This document shows, in pieces, positions 25,876-35,661 of a stretch of 53,136 nt of DNA. This DNA comes from Oceanospirillaceae bacterium (lineage in GTDB: Bacteria > Pseudomonadota > Gammaproteobacteria > Pseudomonadales > Litoribrevibacteraceae), in assembly GCA_015665455.1 (NCBI GenBank), contig JADFAD010000011.1, forward strand, positions 1-53,136, in the 5' to 3' direction. The notes under the pieces are model-generated. The model did no database searches. It saw nothing but the letters and a program-made list of their open reading frames with translations, and was not told where the DNA came from. A program made the translations under genes and the position numbers. How positions within the stretch are numbered: the stretch's first letter is position 1; each line of letters begins with the position of its first letter.

Positions 25876-27248
25876 TGTCGGGCTTTCTTTCACGTAACGA
25901 TTCGCAAAGCGATTCACGTAATGACTCACCTAAAGCCAATATTGAATGGCGCGGTCCTAAAATCCACGTTATTGGTTTAGGCGTAGGCGACAAAGCCGGC
26001 CCACAATTGAATCAAGCGGCGGTATTAGCCATTAAGAATGCCCAATGGTTGATGGGTGCGGATCACCAGTTGGATAAAGTTTCAGGCTTTCCCTCCGACG
26101 CTCAAACACTGCCTTACACATCGCCGTTCAGTGATTTAAAAAACTGGCTGATGGCACATCAAGAAGAGCGAATCGTATTGCTCGGTTCAGGCGACCCATT
26201 ATTTTTTGGTTTAGGCAGCTGGTTGATTAAAACGCTGGGCGCTCAGAATTTAACATTCCACACGAATGTCTCCAGCGTTCAAGCTGCTTGCGCAGCAATC
26301 GGCTTACCCCATCAAAACGTTGAAACGATTAGCCTGCATGGTCGTCCACTGAAAACCATACATGCGCGTCTAAAGCGACATCAACATTTTGCTATTTTGA
26401 CGGATCAATACAGCCACCCTAAGGCCATCACACAAGAGCTAATCCGTGCGGGATACGATCAATCGAAACTGTGGGTCTGCGAAGATCTTGGTGGCGAACA
26501 CCAACGAGTCACAGAGTTTGCTTTAGACGAGCCAATGATCGATTCGTTGCTCGATGAATTCACTGCCCATCCGTTGCACGTGACCATCGTTCATTGCTTG
26601 AGTAGCGACACTGCAAGCCAGCAACCTGAATTCCCCGGCCTGCCCGACACAGCATTCGAAACAGGAAAAGCCGCCGGTAAAGGCTTAATAACGAAACGAG
26701 AAATTCGCTTAGCTGCCCTTTCCTATTTATCCCCAAAAGCGGGCGAAATCGCATGGGACATAGGTGCAGGCTGTGGCAGCATTGCCATTGAGTGGGCGCG
26801 CTGGAATCCACTGGGCCAAATTTACGCGATTGAGCATCACCATGAACGCTTGACTCACTGCCAAACCAATCAACAACGTTTTGGCGTGCTAAACAACATG
26901 ACCATTATTGAAGGGTCTGCCCCTGAATCTTGTGCGGACCTACCCGCCCCTGACGCAGTGTTTATTGGTGGTTCAGGAGGGAAACTCAACGAAATACTAA
27001 ACTTAAGCTTCGAACGACTGAATGTTCATGGCCGAATCGTCATTACGGCAGTCACAGAACCCACCAAATCAGAACTCCATCAGAGCGTTGCCGGACTGCC
27101 TAATAACGTCGAGATCCATTGGTCTCAAATATCAATATCCAAAGGCGATGAAATTGCAGGCCAACTTCTTTTAAGGCCGCAACTTCCAGTATTAATCGCA
27201 CAAATTAAAAAACTACCAATTTCTTCTAATACAACCACTACGAGCTAA
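25875..27248 (+). CDS. cobL: Precorrin-6Y C5,15-methyltransferase (decarboxylating) CobL (CbiE-CbiT fusion), 457 aa
   Basis: The N-terminal CbiE-type methyltransferase (about residues 30-220) starts with IHVIGLGVGDKAG and has GSGDPLFFGLGSW. The C-terminal CbiT domain (about 260-440) has the SAM-binding DIGAGCGSIAIEWAR and ends with LSKGDEIAG-like strands. The ATG at 25875, overlapping the cobH stop, is chosen. An earlier in-frame start would lie inside cobH. A repetitive NDSQSDSRNDS segment follows the first few residues and looks like a slippage-derived extension. Fusion of CbiE and CbiT is the CobL arrangement. Confidence 0.94.
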   Translation: MSGFLSRNDSQSDSRNDSPKANIEWRGPKIHVIGLGVGDKAGPQLNQAAVLAIKNAQWLMGADHQLDKVSGFPSDAQTLPYTSPFSDLKNWLMAHQEERIVLLGSGDPLFFGLGSWLIKTLGAQNLTFHTNVSSVQAACAAIGLPHQNVETISLHGRPLKTIHARLKRHQHFAILTDQYSHPKAITQELIRAGYDQSKLWVCEDLGGEHQRVTEFALDEPMIDSLLDEFTAHPLHVTIVHCLSSDTASQQPEFPGLPDTAFETGKAAGKGLITKREIRLAALSYLSPKAGEIAWDIGAGCGSIAIEWARWNPLGQIYAIEHHHERLTHCQTNQQRFGVLNNMTIIEGSAPESCADLPAPDAVFIGGSGGKLNEILNLSFERLNVHGRIVITAVTEPTKSELHQSVAGLPNNVEIHWSQISISKGDEIAGQLLLRPQLPVLIAQIKKLPISSNTTTTS

Positions 27249-27256
27249 ACGACCAA

Positions 27257-28018
27257 ATGAGTAAAGGAACCTTATACGGTATCGGGGTAGGTCCAGGTGA
27301 CCCTGAGTTATTAACCCTTAAAGCAGTACGACTGATTCAACAAGTCGATGTCATTTGTTATTTAACGAATGCGGAAGACGAAACCCGCATTGTTGGTGAT
27401 ACACACAATGAAGGCCATTCTCAAGCAAGAACTATTGCTTCTGAATTCATCGACATGCGAGCAAAGAAAGCCGAAGAACTAAAAATCCCTATGACCTACA
27501 GCCAAAATAGGCTGACAGCGAATGGCAACTACGACTTTGCAGCCCATAAAATTAGTAAGCACCTTGATCAAGGTAAAGACGTTGCGTTCATCTGCGAAGG
27601 CGACCCTCTGTTCTTTGGTTCATACGCTTATCTTCAAGAGCGATTGTGTGAAAAACACACGTGTATTTCAGTGCCAGGCATTTGCTCACCCAATGCTGCA
27701 GGCGCGGCGGCGGGTATTCCTTTGGCCATGCAGAATGAAAGCTATGCGGTTCTTTCTGGCCGGTCAACAGATCAAGAGCTGTCATTGCAGTTGAAACAAT
27801 TTGATAACCTCGTCATCATGAAAGCAGGCCGATCAAGATCCGCCATACTGAATACGTTAAAAAGAACTGAACGATTCGATGATGCGGTTTATGTTGAATA
27901 TGCCACGCGTTCCAACCAAAAAATCGTACCAGACTTGACGTTACTGGACGATGAACCCGGCCCGTACTTTTCATTGTTCATTGTCAGCCCCCACATCGGT
28001 AAACGGAAATGGGCCTAA
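27257..28018 (+). CDS. cobI: Precorrin-2 C20-methyltransferase CobI/CbiL, 253 aa
   Basis: This SAM-dependent tetrapyrrole methylase shows the glycine motif GIGVGPGDPELLTLKAV, CEGDPLFFGSYAYL (about 111-124) and VPGICSPNAAGAA. It methylates C20 of precorrin-2 or of its cobalt form. Substrate class (with or without cobalt) cannot be told from these motifs. The gene is 8 nt after cobL and 5 nt before cbiG. Confidence 0.94.
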   Translation: MSKGTLYGIGVGPGDPELLTLKAVRLIQQVDVICYLTNAEDETRIVGDTHNEGHSQARTIASEFIDMRAKKAEELKIPMTYSQNRLTANGNYDFAAHKISKHLDQGKDVAFICEGDPLFFGSYAYLQERLCEKHTCISVPGICSPNAAGAAAGIPLAMQNESYAVLSGRSTDQELSLQLKQFDNLVIMKAGRSRSAILNTLKRTERFDDAVYVEYATRSNQKIVPDLTLLDDEPGPYFSLFIVSPHIGKRKWA

Positions 28019-28023
28019 ACTGA

Positions 28024-28833
28024 ATGTCTCAAACAGTTAAGGTAGATCATTCACAAAGCGCGGCAGTTATCAGCTTAACAGCACAAGGTGCTGAGCTTGC
28101 CGATAGGCTTGTGAAATTAGGCGCTGCGATCCAGCATCAACATAAGCCTAAGCCTTTTGCTGATGCGGTTCAGACACTGTTTAAATCCTCTACCCCGCTC
28201 ATACTTATCTGTGCCACAGGCATAGCCGTTCGAACACTGGCACCTGTTTTACAAGATAAGTATCATGATCCAGCGGTATTAGTACTTGATGAGGATGGGC
28301 AATTTGTTATCCCTCTGCTCTCGGGTCACGAAGGCGGTGCCAATGAATGGTCTCGACAAATAGCAGAGCAACTTAAAGCCCAGCACGTCATTACCAGTGC
28401 GCAAAACTACTTAAAACCAAGCTATGTGATTGGAATGGGGTGTGAGAGACATTGCCCTAAATCTGTATTAAAGGGCTTACTCGTAGAAACGTTGGCAAAG
28501 GCCGACTTAACCATTAAGCATGTGTCTGCCATCGCCAGTATTGATGTGAAAGCCGATGAAGTAGGTTTGATCGAACTCGCAAATGAATTGAACATTCCGT
28601 TCCTTACGTATCCAGCTGTCACACTCAGAAAAGTAGAAGACCAACTGAGCTACAAGTCAGAGATCGTATTTAAAGAAGTGGGATGTTATGGCGTGGCCGA
28701 AGCCGCCGCTCTCATTTGCGCAAGCCATAGCGTTACAGTCAATGGAGTTACAGCTAATGACGCTGAATTGTTAGTGCCCAAACATAAAAATAAACAAGCC
28801 ACCTGTGCGGTTGCTCGTTGTTATAAAAGTTAA
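28024..28833 (+). CDS. cbiG: Cobalt-precorrin-5A hydrolase CbiG, short form, 269 aa
   Basis: CbiG opens the lactone ring of cobalt-precorrin-5A, releasing acetaldehyde, a step specific to the early-cobalt route. The N-terminal part has ICATGIAVRTLAPVLQDK and VIPLLSGHEGGANEW. The C-terminal CobE-like domain starts at YVIGMGCERHCP (about 136) and has SIDVKADEVGL and FKEVGCYGVAEAAAL. It is shorter than the 350 or so residues of Salmonella CbiG, because the linker between the two domains is almost absent. This is a known compact form and all main blocks are kept. Confidence 0.92.
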   Translation: MSQTVKVDHSQSAAVISLTAQGAELADRLVKLGAAIQHQHKPKPFADAVQTLFKSSTPLILICATGIAVRTLAPVLQDKYHDPAVLVLDEDGQFVIPLLSGHEGGANEWSRQIAEQLKAQHVITSAQNYLKPSYVIGMGCERHCPKSVLKGLLVETLAKADLTIKHVSAIASIDVKADEVGLIELANELNIPFLTYPAVTLRKVEDQLSYKSEIVFKEVGCYGVAEAAALICASHSVTVNGVTANDAELLVPKHKNKQATCAVARCYKS

Positions 28834-28853
28834 CCAAGGAATACAAGACTGAC

Positions 28854-29648
28854 ATGTCAAAGTTATACGTAATAGGAACAGGGCCTGGTGGCCTAGAATA
28901 CCTTCCACCTATCGCACGAGCGGCCATTGCAGAGAGTAATCAGCTAGTCGCTTATGGTCTGTATCTTGATCTATTGGGCGACTTAATTGAAGGTAAAACA
29001 CGCCACGATCGCCCCCTTGGTGAAGAAATTGAACGCGCACGTTTGGCATTACAATTATCAGCTAAGGGCGAGCCCACCGCATTGATCTCCAGTGGCGACA
29101 TTGGCATCTTCGCCATGGCAACCTTAGTCTTTGAACTGCTAGACAAAGAACCTGAAGCGGGTTGGGAAAACATCGACATTGAAGTTGTCCCTGGTATTTC
29201 TGCGATGCAAGCCGCAGCGAGCCGTATTGGTGCGCCTTTGGGCCACGATTTCTGCGCAATTTCCCTGTCTGATCTGTTAACGCCTTGGGAAACCATTGAA
29301 GCGCGTCTTCAAGCTGCGGGCCAAGGTGATTTCGTGATTTCCTTTTATAACCCAGTGTCCATCAAACGTGACTGGCAGTTAGGTCGAGCAAAAGAAATTC
29401 TGTTAGAACACCGCCCAGCAACGACACCGGTAATTATTGGTCGTAATTTAACGCGGAACGATGAGAAAGTGACCGTTACCACCCTTGCTGAATTGGATAC
29501 CACTCAAGTTGATATGCTGACCTTGGTAATGATTGGCAACAGTGAAAGTCGCCATATCCAAATAGGTGAAGGTGACTCAGCCAAAGATTGGGTTTATACA
29601 CCGCGCGGCTATTCAAAGAAAATAGAGTTCAGCGGAGCAAATTCATGA
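28854..29648 (+). CDS. cobJ: Precorrin-3B C17-methyltransferase CobJ/CbiH, 264 aa
   Basis: This tetrapyrrole methylase drives ring contraction with C17 methylation. Motifs are YVIGTGPGGLEYLPP, ISSGDIGIFAMA (about 78-90), VVPGISAMQAAASRIGAPLGHDF and FYNPVSIKRDWQL. No CobG or CobZ oxygenase, needed for the aerobic ring-contraction route, was found nearby, so the CbiH reaction is favoured by context. The stop overlaps the next start as ATGA. Confidence 0.94.
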   Translation: MSKLYVIGTGPGGLEYLPPIARAAIAESNQLVAYGLYLDLLGDLIEGKTRHDRPLGEEIERARLALQLSAKGEPTALISSGDIGIFAMATLVFELLDKEPEAGWENIDIEVVPGISAMQAAASRIGAPLGHDFCAISLSDLLTPWETIEARLQAAGQGDFVISFYNPVSIKRDWQLGRAKEILLEHRPATTPVIIGRNLTRNDEKVTVTTLAELDTTQVDMLTLVMIGNSESRHIQIGEGDSAKDWVYTPRGYSKKIEFSGANS

Positions 29649-30481
29649 GTGTTTATTTCATTGGCGCAGGCCCCGGTGACCCGGACCTCATCACCGTAAA
29701 AGCATTAAGATTGATCGAAAGCTGCCCAGTGATTCTGTACGCAGGTTCATTAGTGCCTGAAGAAATTCTTCAAAGTGCCCGTGCCGATGCAACCATCGTT
29801 GATACTGCCCCACTGAACCTAGATGAGATCATTGAACTGATCAAACAAGCTCATGATGAGGGTAAAGAAGTGGCTCGTGTTCACTCGGGCGACCCATCAA
29901 TTTATGGCGCAACGGGCGAACAAATGCGTCGCTTGGACGAACTCGACATTTCATATCAAGTCATTCCTGGGGTTACAGCCACCAGCGCCTCTGCTGCGTG
30001 GCTAAACAAAGAACTGACCCTTTCTGGCGTCTCTCAAACGGTAATCATGACCCGCTATGCTGGCAAGACACCGATGCCAGAGCGAGAGAACTTGAAATCA
30101 CTGGCACAACACGGGGCCACACTTGCGATTCATTTAGGCGTAACCCGAATTCATAAAGTGGTTGAAGATTTGATCCCGTTTTATGGGGAAGATTGCCCGG
30201 TGGCGGTATGTTATCGCACCACATGGCCAGACGCAGATAAAGTCACGGGCACTTTGGGTGACATCGTAGCTAAAGTGCGAGAAAAGAAATTCACTCGTAC
30301 CTCACTGATTTTAGTGGGCCATGTTTTGGCCCCTGAAAACTTTAAAGATTCGTATCTTTACAGTGAAGATCAAGCGCATGTTTATCGCCCTAAAAATAAG
30401 CCATCAGTGCCGCGCAAAGTAAAACGACCTGAGCAATCTCATACGGAGCTTTCGTCAAATGAACACACTTCCACTGACTGA
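29645..30481 (+). CDS. cobM: Precorrin-4 C11-methyltransferase CobM/CbiF, 278 aa
   Basis: The enzyme methylates C11 of (cobalt-)precorrin-4. It begins VYFIGAGPGDPDLITVKA and has the substrate-binding block HSGDPSIYGATGEQ (about 80-93) and VTATSASAAWL. The ATG at 29645 overlaps the cobJ stop by four nt and gives the correct N-terminus. A longer frame upstream is a shadow of cobJ. The last 30 residues are a polar tail (KRPEQSHTELSSNEH) not needed for the fold. Confidence 0.95.
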   Translation: MSVYFIGAGPGDPDLITVKALRLIESCPVILYAGSLVPEEILQSARADATIVDTAPLNLDEIIELIKQAHDEGKEVARVHSGDPSIYGATGEQMRRLDELDISYQVIPGVTATSASAAWLNKELTLSGVSQTVIMTRYAGKTPMPERENLKSLAQHGATLAIHLGVTRIHKVVEDLIPFYGEDCPVAVCYRTTWPDADKVTGTLGDIVAKVREKKFTRTSLILVGHVLAPENFKDSYLYSEDQAHVYRPKNKPSVPRKVKRPEQSHTELSSNEHTSTD

Positions 30482-30507
30482 TATTCACCCACTCAAGGAT
30501 TTGAACA

Positions 30508-31599
30508 ATGCAACTGAATAAAATTCCTGCAACCGTTGTTACTGGTTTTCTAGGCAGCGGTAAAACCACCCTACTTTCAAACATCCTAAAACAAGCAAAT
30601 GGCAAGCGCATTGCTGTTATTGTCAATGAGTTTGGTGAATTAGACATCGATGCTGAATTACTTCGCAGCTGCCCTCTCGATTGTGAAGACGAAAACACCG
30701 AAGACGCTGCATCGTCAGCAGCGGTGGAAGAAAACGGCATTTATGAGTTAGCCAACGGATGCATTTGTTGTACGGTAGAAGAAGAATTCTTACCCGTCAT
30801 GAAGCAATTAGTAGAGCGCCGAGATGACATCGATCACATATTGATTGAAACATCCGGTCTGGCATTGCCAAAACCTTTGGTTCAAGCGTTCAACTGGCCT
30901 GAAATCAAAGCCCACTGCACCGTTGACTCCGTCATCACTGTCATTGATGGCCCTGCGGTTGCCGATGGTCGTTTTGCTCATAACCCAGATCAAGTTGAAG
31001 CACAACGCCAAGCGGATGACAGCTTAGATCATGACCCAAGCTTAAGAGAGCTATTGGAAGATCAGATCAACTCAGCCGACCTTATTGTTGTGAGTAAAAA
31101 CGACTTACTGGATGAAGCAACACGTGGCCAAGTAGAAACAACCGTCCGTGGTCGAGTGTCTGACGAAGTTAAGCTGATTAACGTCAGCAATGGTGAAATT
31201 GCCTCTGAACTGATTATGGGGCTAGAAGCTGCTACAGAAGACCGCATAGGTAAAGTCCATACCAATCATGATCATCACCACGATCACGGTCATCACCACA
31301 AACACGCCCACGACGACTTCGATTCGTTATCCATCAAATTAGGTGAAGTAGACAGCGATAAGCTGATTACAATCATCAAACAATTGATTGCCGATAATGA
31401 CATTTACCGAGCCAAAGGCTTTGCTGCGTTACCGGGTAAGCCTATGCGTCAGGTCATTCAAGGCGTAGGTCAACGTATCGACAGTTACTTTGACCGTCTT
31501 TGGCAAGCCGATGAAGCTCGCTCAAGCGGCATTGTTTTGATCGGAAAAGGATTGGACGAAGCCAGCCTAACCGCATCACTTAAAGCAGCAGAAGTTTAG
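30508..31599 (+). CDS. cobW: CobW-family G3E GTPase metallochaperone, 363 aa
   Basis: It is a P-loop GTPase with Walker A GFLGSGKTT (13-21), the CxCC metal-binding motif GCICC (84-88), and the guanine-specificity VSKND. An insert of about 15 residues rich in histidine and aspartate (about 252-267) precedes the C-terminal CobW domain. Such proteins deliver cobalt or zinc. Position directly upstream of cobN, as in other B12 loci, suggests it supplies cobalt to the late chelatase. An acidic insertion (CEDENTEDAASS, about 59-70) before the CxCC motif is unusual. Confidence 0.95.
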   Translation: MQLNKIPATVVTGFLGSGKTTLLSNILKQANGKRIAVIVNEFGELDIDAELLRSCPLDCEDENTEDAASSAAVEENGIYELANGCICCTVEEEFLPVMKQLVERRDDIDHILIETSGLALPKPLVQAFNWPEIKAHCTVDSVITVIDGPAVADGRFAHNPDQVEAQRQADDSLDHDPSLRELLEDQINSADLIVVSKNDLLDEATRGQVETTVRGRVSDEVKLINVSNGEIASELIMGLEAATEDRIGKVHTNHDHHHDHGHHHKHAHDDFDSLSIKLGEVDSDKLITIIKQLIADNDIYRAKGFAALPGKPMRQVIQGVGQRIDSYFDRLWQADEARSSGIVLIGKGLDEASLTASLKAAEV

Positions 31600-31623
31600 A
31601 GTAAAACGAACAGAGGGAACGCA

Positions 31624-34600
31624 ATGCATTTACTGGCAGCAAAACCAGGCGGATTCAGTGACGAAGAAGGCATCACTGATCTACAACAAACGGCTGCCGA
31701 CATTGTTATTCTCTGTGCTCAAGACAGCACATTAGGCTTATTGGCCCGATGTGCTGAACACTTACCAGCAGATTACCCCAGCCTTCGACTTGCTAATTTT
31801 GTTCATCTCACCAAACCAGCGGCCTTCGACTTATACGCCCATAAAGTTTTAGAACACGCCAAACTTATTGTTGTGTCTCTTTTGGGGGGCAAAGCCTATT
31901 TACCCTACGGTGTTGAACAACTTGAAGAGATTTGCCAACGAACGGGCGCTAAACTGGCCATCGTACCCGGTGATGACGAGCCCGATCGCGAGTTAACCGA
32001 AGCCAGTAATTTACCCGAAGAAGATCTACATCGTATCTGGCGATACCTTCGTGAAGGCGGTCTTCGTAATACCGACAATTTTTATCGGTTTTTACAGCAG
32101 ACATATTTCTCGGACCCTATCGAAGCCGAGCCTTTATCTAACATTGAACACCTGACACCGTACGAAGAACCCAGAGCATTACCTAAAACACTGATCTTCT
32201 GCCCTGATCGTCAAGAACAAAGCTATCACGAGTGGCACCAAGGCCATCAATCAAAGAACAACGAACAGATCAAACGAACAGGCCAAACGGCTGAATTACC
32301 CGTCGTAGTCTTATTGTTTTATAGGAGTCATCTACAATCCGGTAACACTCAAGCCTTTGCTGAGTTTATCGACATTCTAGAAGCTCAGAATTTATCCGTG
32401 CTGCCCATTGCCGTTGCTTCCTTAAAGGATGAAAGCTGCAAAATATTAGTGAACGATCTAGCGGCCAAAAGTCAATGCACAGTGTTTTTGAACACCACCG
32501 CATTCTCTATTCGTTCTGCGACTCCCTTAGAAAAGGAAGGCTCTACATCTCCCTTAACAAAAGAGAACTCCACTACTCTAGGCAATCAGCACTTAAGTTC
32601 ACAGCCTGCAGAACTTGAGCCGGACGCATTGTTCGAAGTCAACGCGCCAGTGCTCCAAGTCATATTGGCCGCCAACAATGAAGAAGATTGGAAGGAGCAC
32701 AGCCAAGGCCTAAGAGCACGCGACATTGCTATGAACATCGCGTTACCAGAAATGGATGGTCGCATCATTACCCGCGCCATCAGTTTCAAAGAAGCCTTAG
32801 ATCGCAGTGATCGTACTGAATATGACCCAATCTATTATCAACTCCAAGCCGAACGAGCAACCTTTGTAGCCCAATTAGCCAAACGTTGGGCTGCACTGGC
32901 AAAGAAACCCAATCAAGATAAACGCATCGCATTAATTCTGGCCAACTACCCGACCCGTGAAGGTCGTATTGGCAACGGCGTTGGGCTAGATACCCCTGCC
33001 TCTACCCTTGAAATATTGCAGGCGATGCAACGAGCAAATTACCCGATTTCGGACATTCCAAATTCAGGAACGAAGCTGGTTGATGAACTCCTGCATTACG
33101 TGACCAATGATTTAGACACGTTAGATTTTCGCGCCTGTCAGCAAAGCATCTCCGTTGAACAATACCATGATCACTTTAATCAGCTGCCGGAAGTGAACCA
33201 ACAAGCCGTACTTGAACGCTGGGGTGAACCCGAGAAAGACCCGAAAGTGCGTTCTGGCCGAATCATGATTCCTGGTATTCGATTGGATCAAACCTTCGTC
33301 GGAATTCAACCTGCTCGAGGTTTCAATATAGATCTAGCGGCCAATTATCATGACCCTGACCTAGTGCCACCGCACAGTTACTTGGCGTTCTATTTCTGGC
33401 TGCGACACGAATATAAAATTGATGCCATTTTACACATAGGTAAGCACGGCAACCTTGAATGGCTACCAGGCAAAGGCGTGGCTTTAAGTGAAAACTGCTG
33501 GCCAGACATTGCGCTTGGCCCTCTCCCTCATCTATACCCTTTTATCGTGAATGACCCCGGCGAAGGGGCACAAGCCAAACGTCGAAGCCAAGCCGTGGTG
33601 GTGGATCATCTAATGCCTCCGATGACCCGCGCTGAAAGCTATGGTGAATTACACGAACTTGAACAACTGGTGGATGAACTTTATCAGGCCATGGGCTTAG
33701 ACCCTAGACGAGAAGAGTACTTGCGTGAACAAATCATCACGTTGGTGCGAGACACCAATATCCTGCAAGAACTTAACTTACGAGATGAAGAATCTGACGA
33801 TGACAATGCCATCCTAAATGAGCTGGATGCTTATTTGTGCGAGCTCAAAGAAGCGCAAATTCGTGGCGGTCTACACATTTTCGGTAAGTTACCCGAAGGC
33901 GAGCAACGAGATGACACCTTAGTCGCATTAACGCGTTTGCCTCGTGGACAACAGCGCATCGAAGACGCCAGTATTCTTCAGACATTAAGTGATGATTTGG
34001 CGCTGATCCAACCGGATCAAAACAACACATTTGATGCGCTGCAATTAGATGCAGCCAAAGCATGGCAAGGCCCGCGCCCTGCTCTGTTGACCAGCGTGAG
34101 TAATGAACACTGGCGAACCGAAGCAGACACTCGTGAACGCTTGGAGCTGCTCGCAAAATCGGTCATCAACCAATCGTTCACCGCTGATGATACTGATCGC
34201 GAATCACAAATAGAATTAGATCAACTGCCAAAAACTAACGCCCTATTGATTTACATCGAACGGGTCGTGGCACCCGCTTACGATGGCAGCCCGAAAGAAG
34301 AACTACGCCAAATATTAAACGGGTTATCCGGAGGGTTTGTACCGCCCGGTGCCAGTGGAGCACCAACACGAGGTCGATTGGATGTATTACCTACGGGTCG
34401 CAATTTTTACTCCGTCGATAGCCGGAGCATTCCAACACCCGCCGCGTGGGAACTGGGTAAAGCTTCTGCCGAACAAATCATCATGCGCCATTTGCAAGAA
34501 CATGGCGATTACCCAAAATCCATCGGCATCTCAGTTTGGGGAACCTCCACCATGCGAACCGGTGGCGATGATATCGCTCAAGCGTTTGCTCTCATGGGCA

Positions 34601-35604
34601 TCAAACCCATTTGGGCAACCGGTTCCAACCGTGTGGTGGATTTTGAAATTTTACCCAACATGATGATGAATCATCCAAGAGTGGACGTAACACTTAGAGT
34701 CTCTGGCTTTTTCCGTGATGCCTTTCCAAATGTAATGCATGTATTCGATGCAGCTGTGAATGCATTGGCTGAGCATGAAGAACCCGGCCATACCAATACG
34801 GTAAAACACAACATTGAACGTGACGTTGAATCTCTGATGGCTCAAGGGTTAACGGAAGATGCAGCCCACCAGCAAGCTAAATACCGTGTGTTTGGTTCCA
34901 AACCCGGTGCCTATGGCGCAGGTCTGCAAGGCTTAATCGACGAAGGCTGCTGGGACAACACCAGTGATCTAGCCGAAGCCTACGTGAACTGGGGCGGTTA
35001 CGCCTACGGTCAAAGCAACTCAGGTACACAGGCCTTTGGGGCATTTGAACAACGCTTAGGTTCACTTGAAGCGGTTATACAGAATCAAGACAACCGAGAA
35101 CACGATCTTCTCGATTCAGACGATTATTACCAATTCCAAGGGGGAATGACCAACGCTGTTCGCGTGATTAAAGGCGAAACACCTGAGGTCTATCACGGCG
35201 ATCATTCAAACCCGAGTCATCCTAAGATCAGGACGTTGCAGGAAGAACTCAATCGAGTGATTCGCTCTCGCGTAACGAACCCTAAGTGGATTACTGCCAT
35301 GCAACAACATGGCTACAAAGGCGCTTTTGAGATGGCGGCAACGGTAGATTACCTATTCGCCTATGACGCCACGACCGACATGATTTCCGACTATCAATAC
35401 GAAAATGTGGTTAATAGCTATCTGTTCGAGCCTGAAAATGCCGAATTCTTAAAAGAACATAACCCCACGGCCATGAAAGAAATGACCGAGAAAATGATTG
35501 AAGCCATTCAACGAGGGCTTTGGCAAGAGCCTGGGGAACATGCTGAGAAACTGGAGGATTTGCTATTGGGGCTTGAGGGAGAAATGGAGCGATTGGGGAC
35601 CTAA
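31624..35604 (+). CDS. cobN: Cobaltochelatase large subunit CobN, 1326 aa
   Basis: CobN is the very large chelatase subunit that inserts cobalt into hydrogenobyrinate a,c-diamide with an AAA+ partner. Characteristic blocks are NYPTREGRIGNGVGLDTPAS, HIGKHGNLEWLPGKGVALS, GGFVPPGASGAPTRG and FYSVDSRSIPTPAAWE. The length is normal for the family (about 1,100-1,350). A low-complexity insertion with two similar LEKEGSTS/LTKENSTT units sits near residues 300-320 and is probably a surface loop. It closes the plus-strand operon, 24 nt after cobW, and a hairpin terminator follows at once. Confidence 0.96.
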   Translation: MHLLAAKPGGFSDEEGITDLQQTAADIVILCAQDSTLGLLARCAEHLPADYPSLRLANFVHLTKPAAFDLYAHKVLEHAKLIVVSLLGGKAYLPYGVEQLEEICQRTGAKLAIVPGDDEPDRELTEASNLPEEDLHRIWRYLREGGLRNTDNFYRFLQQTYFSDPIEAEPLSNIEHLTPYEEPRALPKTLIFCPDRQEQSYHEWHQGHQSKNNEQIKRTGQTAELPVVVLLFYRSHLQSGNTQAFAEFIDILEAQNLSVLPIAVASLKDESCKILVNDLAAKSQCTVFLNTTAFSIRSATPLEKEGSTSPLTKENSTTLGNQHLSSQPAELEPDALFEVNAPVLQVILAANNEEDWKEHSQGLRARDIAMNIALPEMDGRIITRAISFKEALDRSDRTEYDPIYYQLQAERATFVAQLAKRWAALAKKPNQDKRIALILANYPTREGRIGNGVGLDTPASTLEILQAMQRANYPISDIPNSGTKLVDELLHYVTNDLDTLDFRACQQSISVEQYHDHFNQLPEVNQQAVLERWGEPEKDPKVRSGRIMIPGIRLDQTFVGIQPARGFNIDLAANYHDPDLVPPHSYLAFYFWLRHEYKIDAILHIGKHGNLEWLPGKGVALSENCWPDIALGPLPHLYPFIVNDPGEGAQAKRRSQAVVVDHLMPPMTRAESYGELHELEQLVDELYQAMGLDPRREEYLREQIITLVRDTNILQELNLRDEESDDDNAILNELDAYLCELKEAQIRGGLHIFGKLPEGEQRDDTLVALTRLPRGQQRIEDASILQTLSDDLALIQPDQNNTFDALQLDAAKAWQGPRPALLTSVSNEHWRTEADTRERLELLAKSVINQSFTADDTDRESQIELDQLPKTNALLIYIERVVAPAYDGSPKEELRQILNGLSGGFVPPGASGAPTRGRLDVLPTGRNFYSVDSRSIPTPAAWELGKASAEQIIMRHLQEHGDYPKSIGISVWGTSTMRTGGDDIAQAFALMGIKPIWATGSNRVVDFEILPNMMMNHPRVDVTLRVSGFFRDAFPNVMHVFDAAVNALAEHEEPGHTNTVKHNIERDVESLMAQGLTEDAAHQQAKYRVFGSKPGAYGAGLQGLIDEGCWDNTSDLAEAYVNWGGYAYGQSNSGTQAFGAFEQRLGSLEAVIQNQDNREHDLLDSDDYYQFQGGMTNAVRVIKGETPEVYHGDHSNPSHPKIRTLQEELNRVIRSRVTNPKWITAMQQHGYKGAFEMAATVDYLFAYDATTDMISDYQYENVVNSYLFEPENAEFLKEHNPTAMKEMTEKMIEAIQRGLWQEPGEHAEKLEDLLLGLEGEMERLGT

Positions 35605-35608
35605 AGTG

Positions 35609-35631
35609 ACCGTTTAAAAACGGTTTCATTT
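35609..35631 (+). terminator. Terminator of the cobalamin operon
   Basis: ACCGTTT (35609-35615) pairs with AAACGGT (35618-35624) and is followed by TTCATTT, four nt after the cobN stop. The stem is short but well placed. Confidence 0.6.
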
Positions 35632-35661
35632 AAGCCCTCCGTTGATAATACCCAAAACAAA

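Noticed and set aside
34337-34663. A 108-codon alternative frame within cobN
   Set aside because: It overlaps conserved CobN motifs in the true frame and has no independent start signal.
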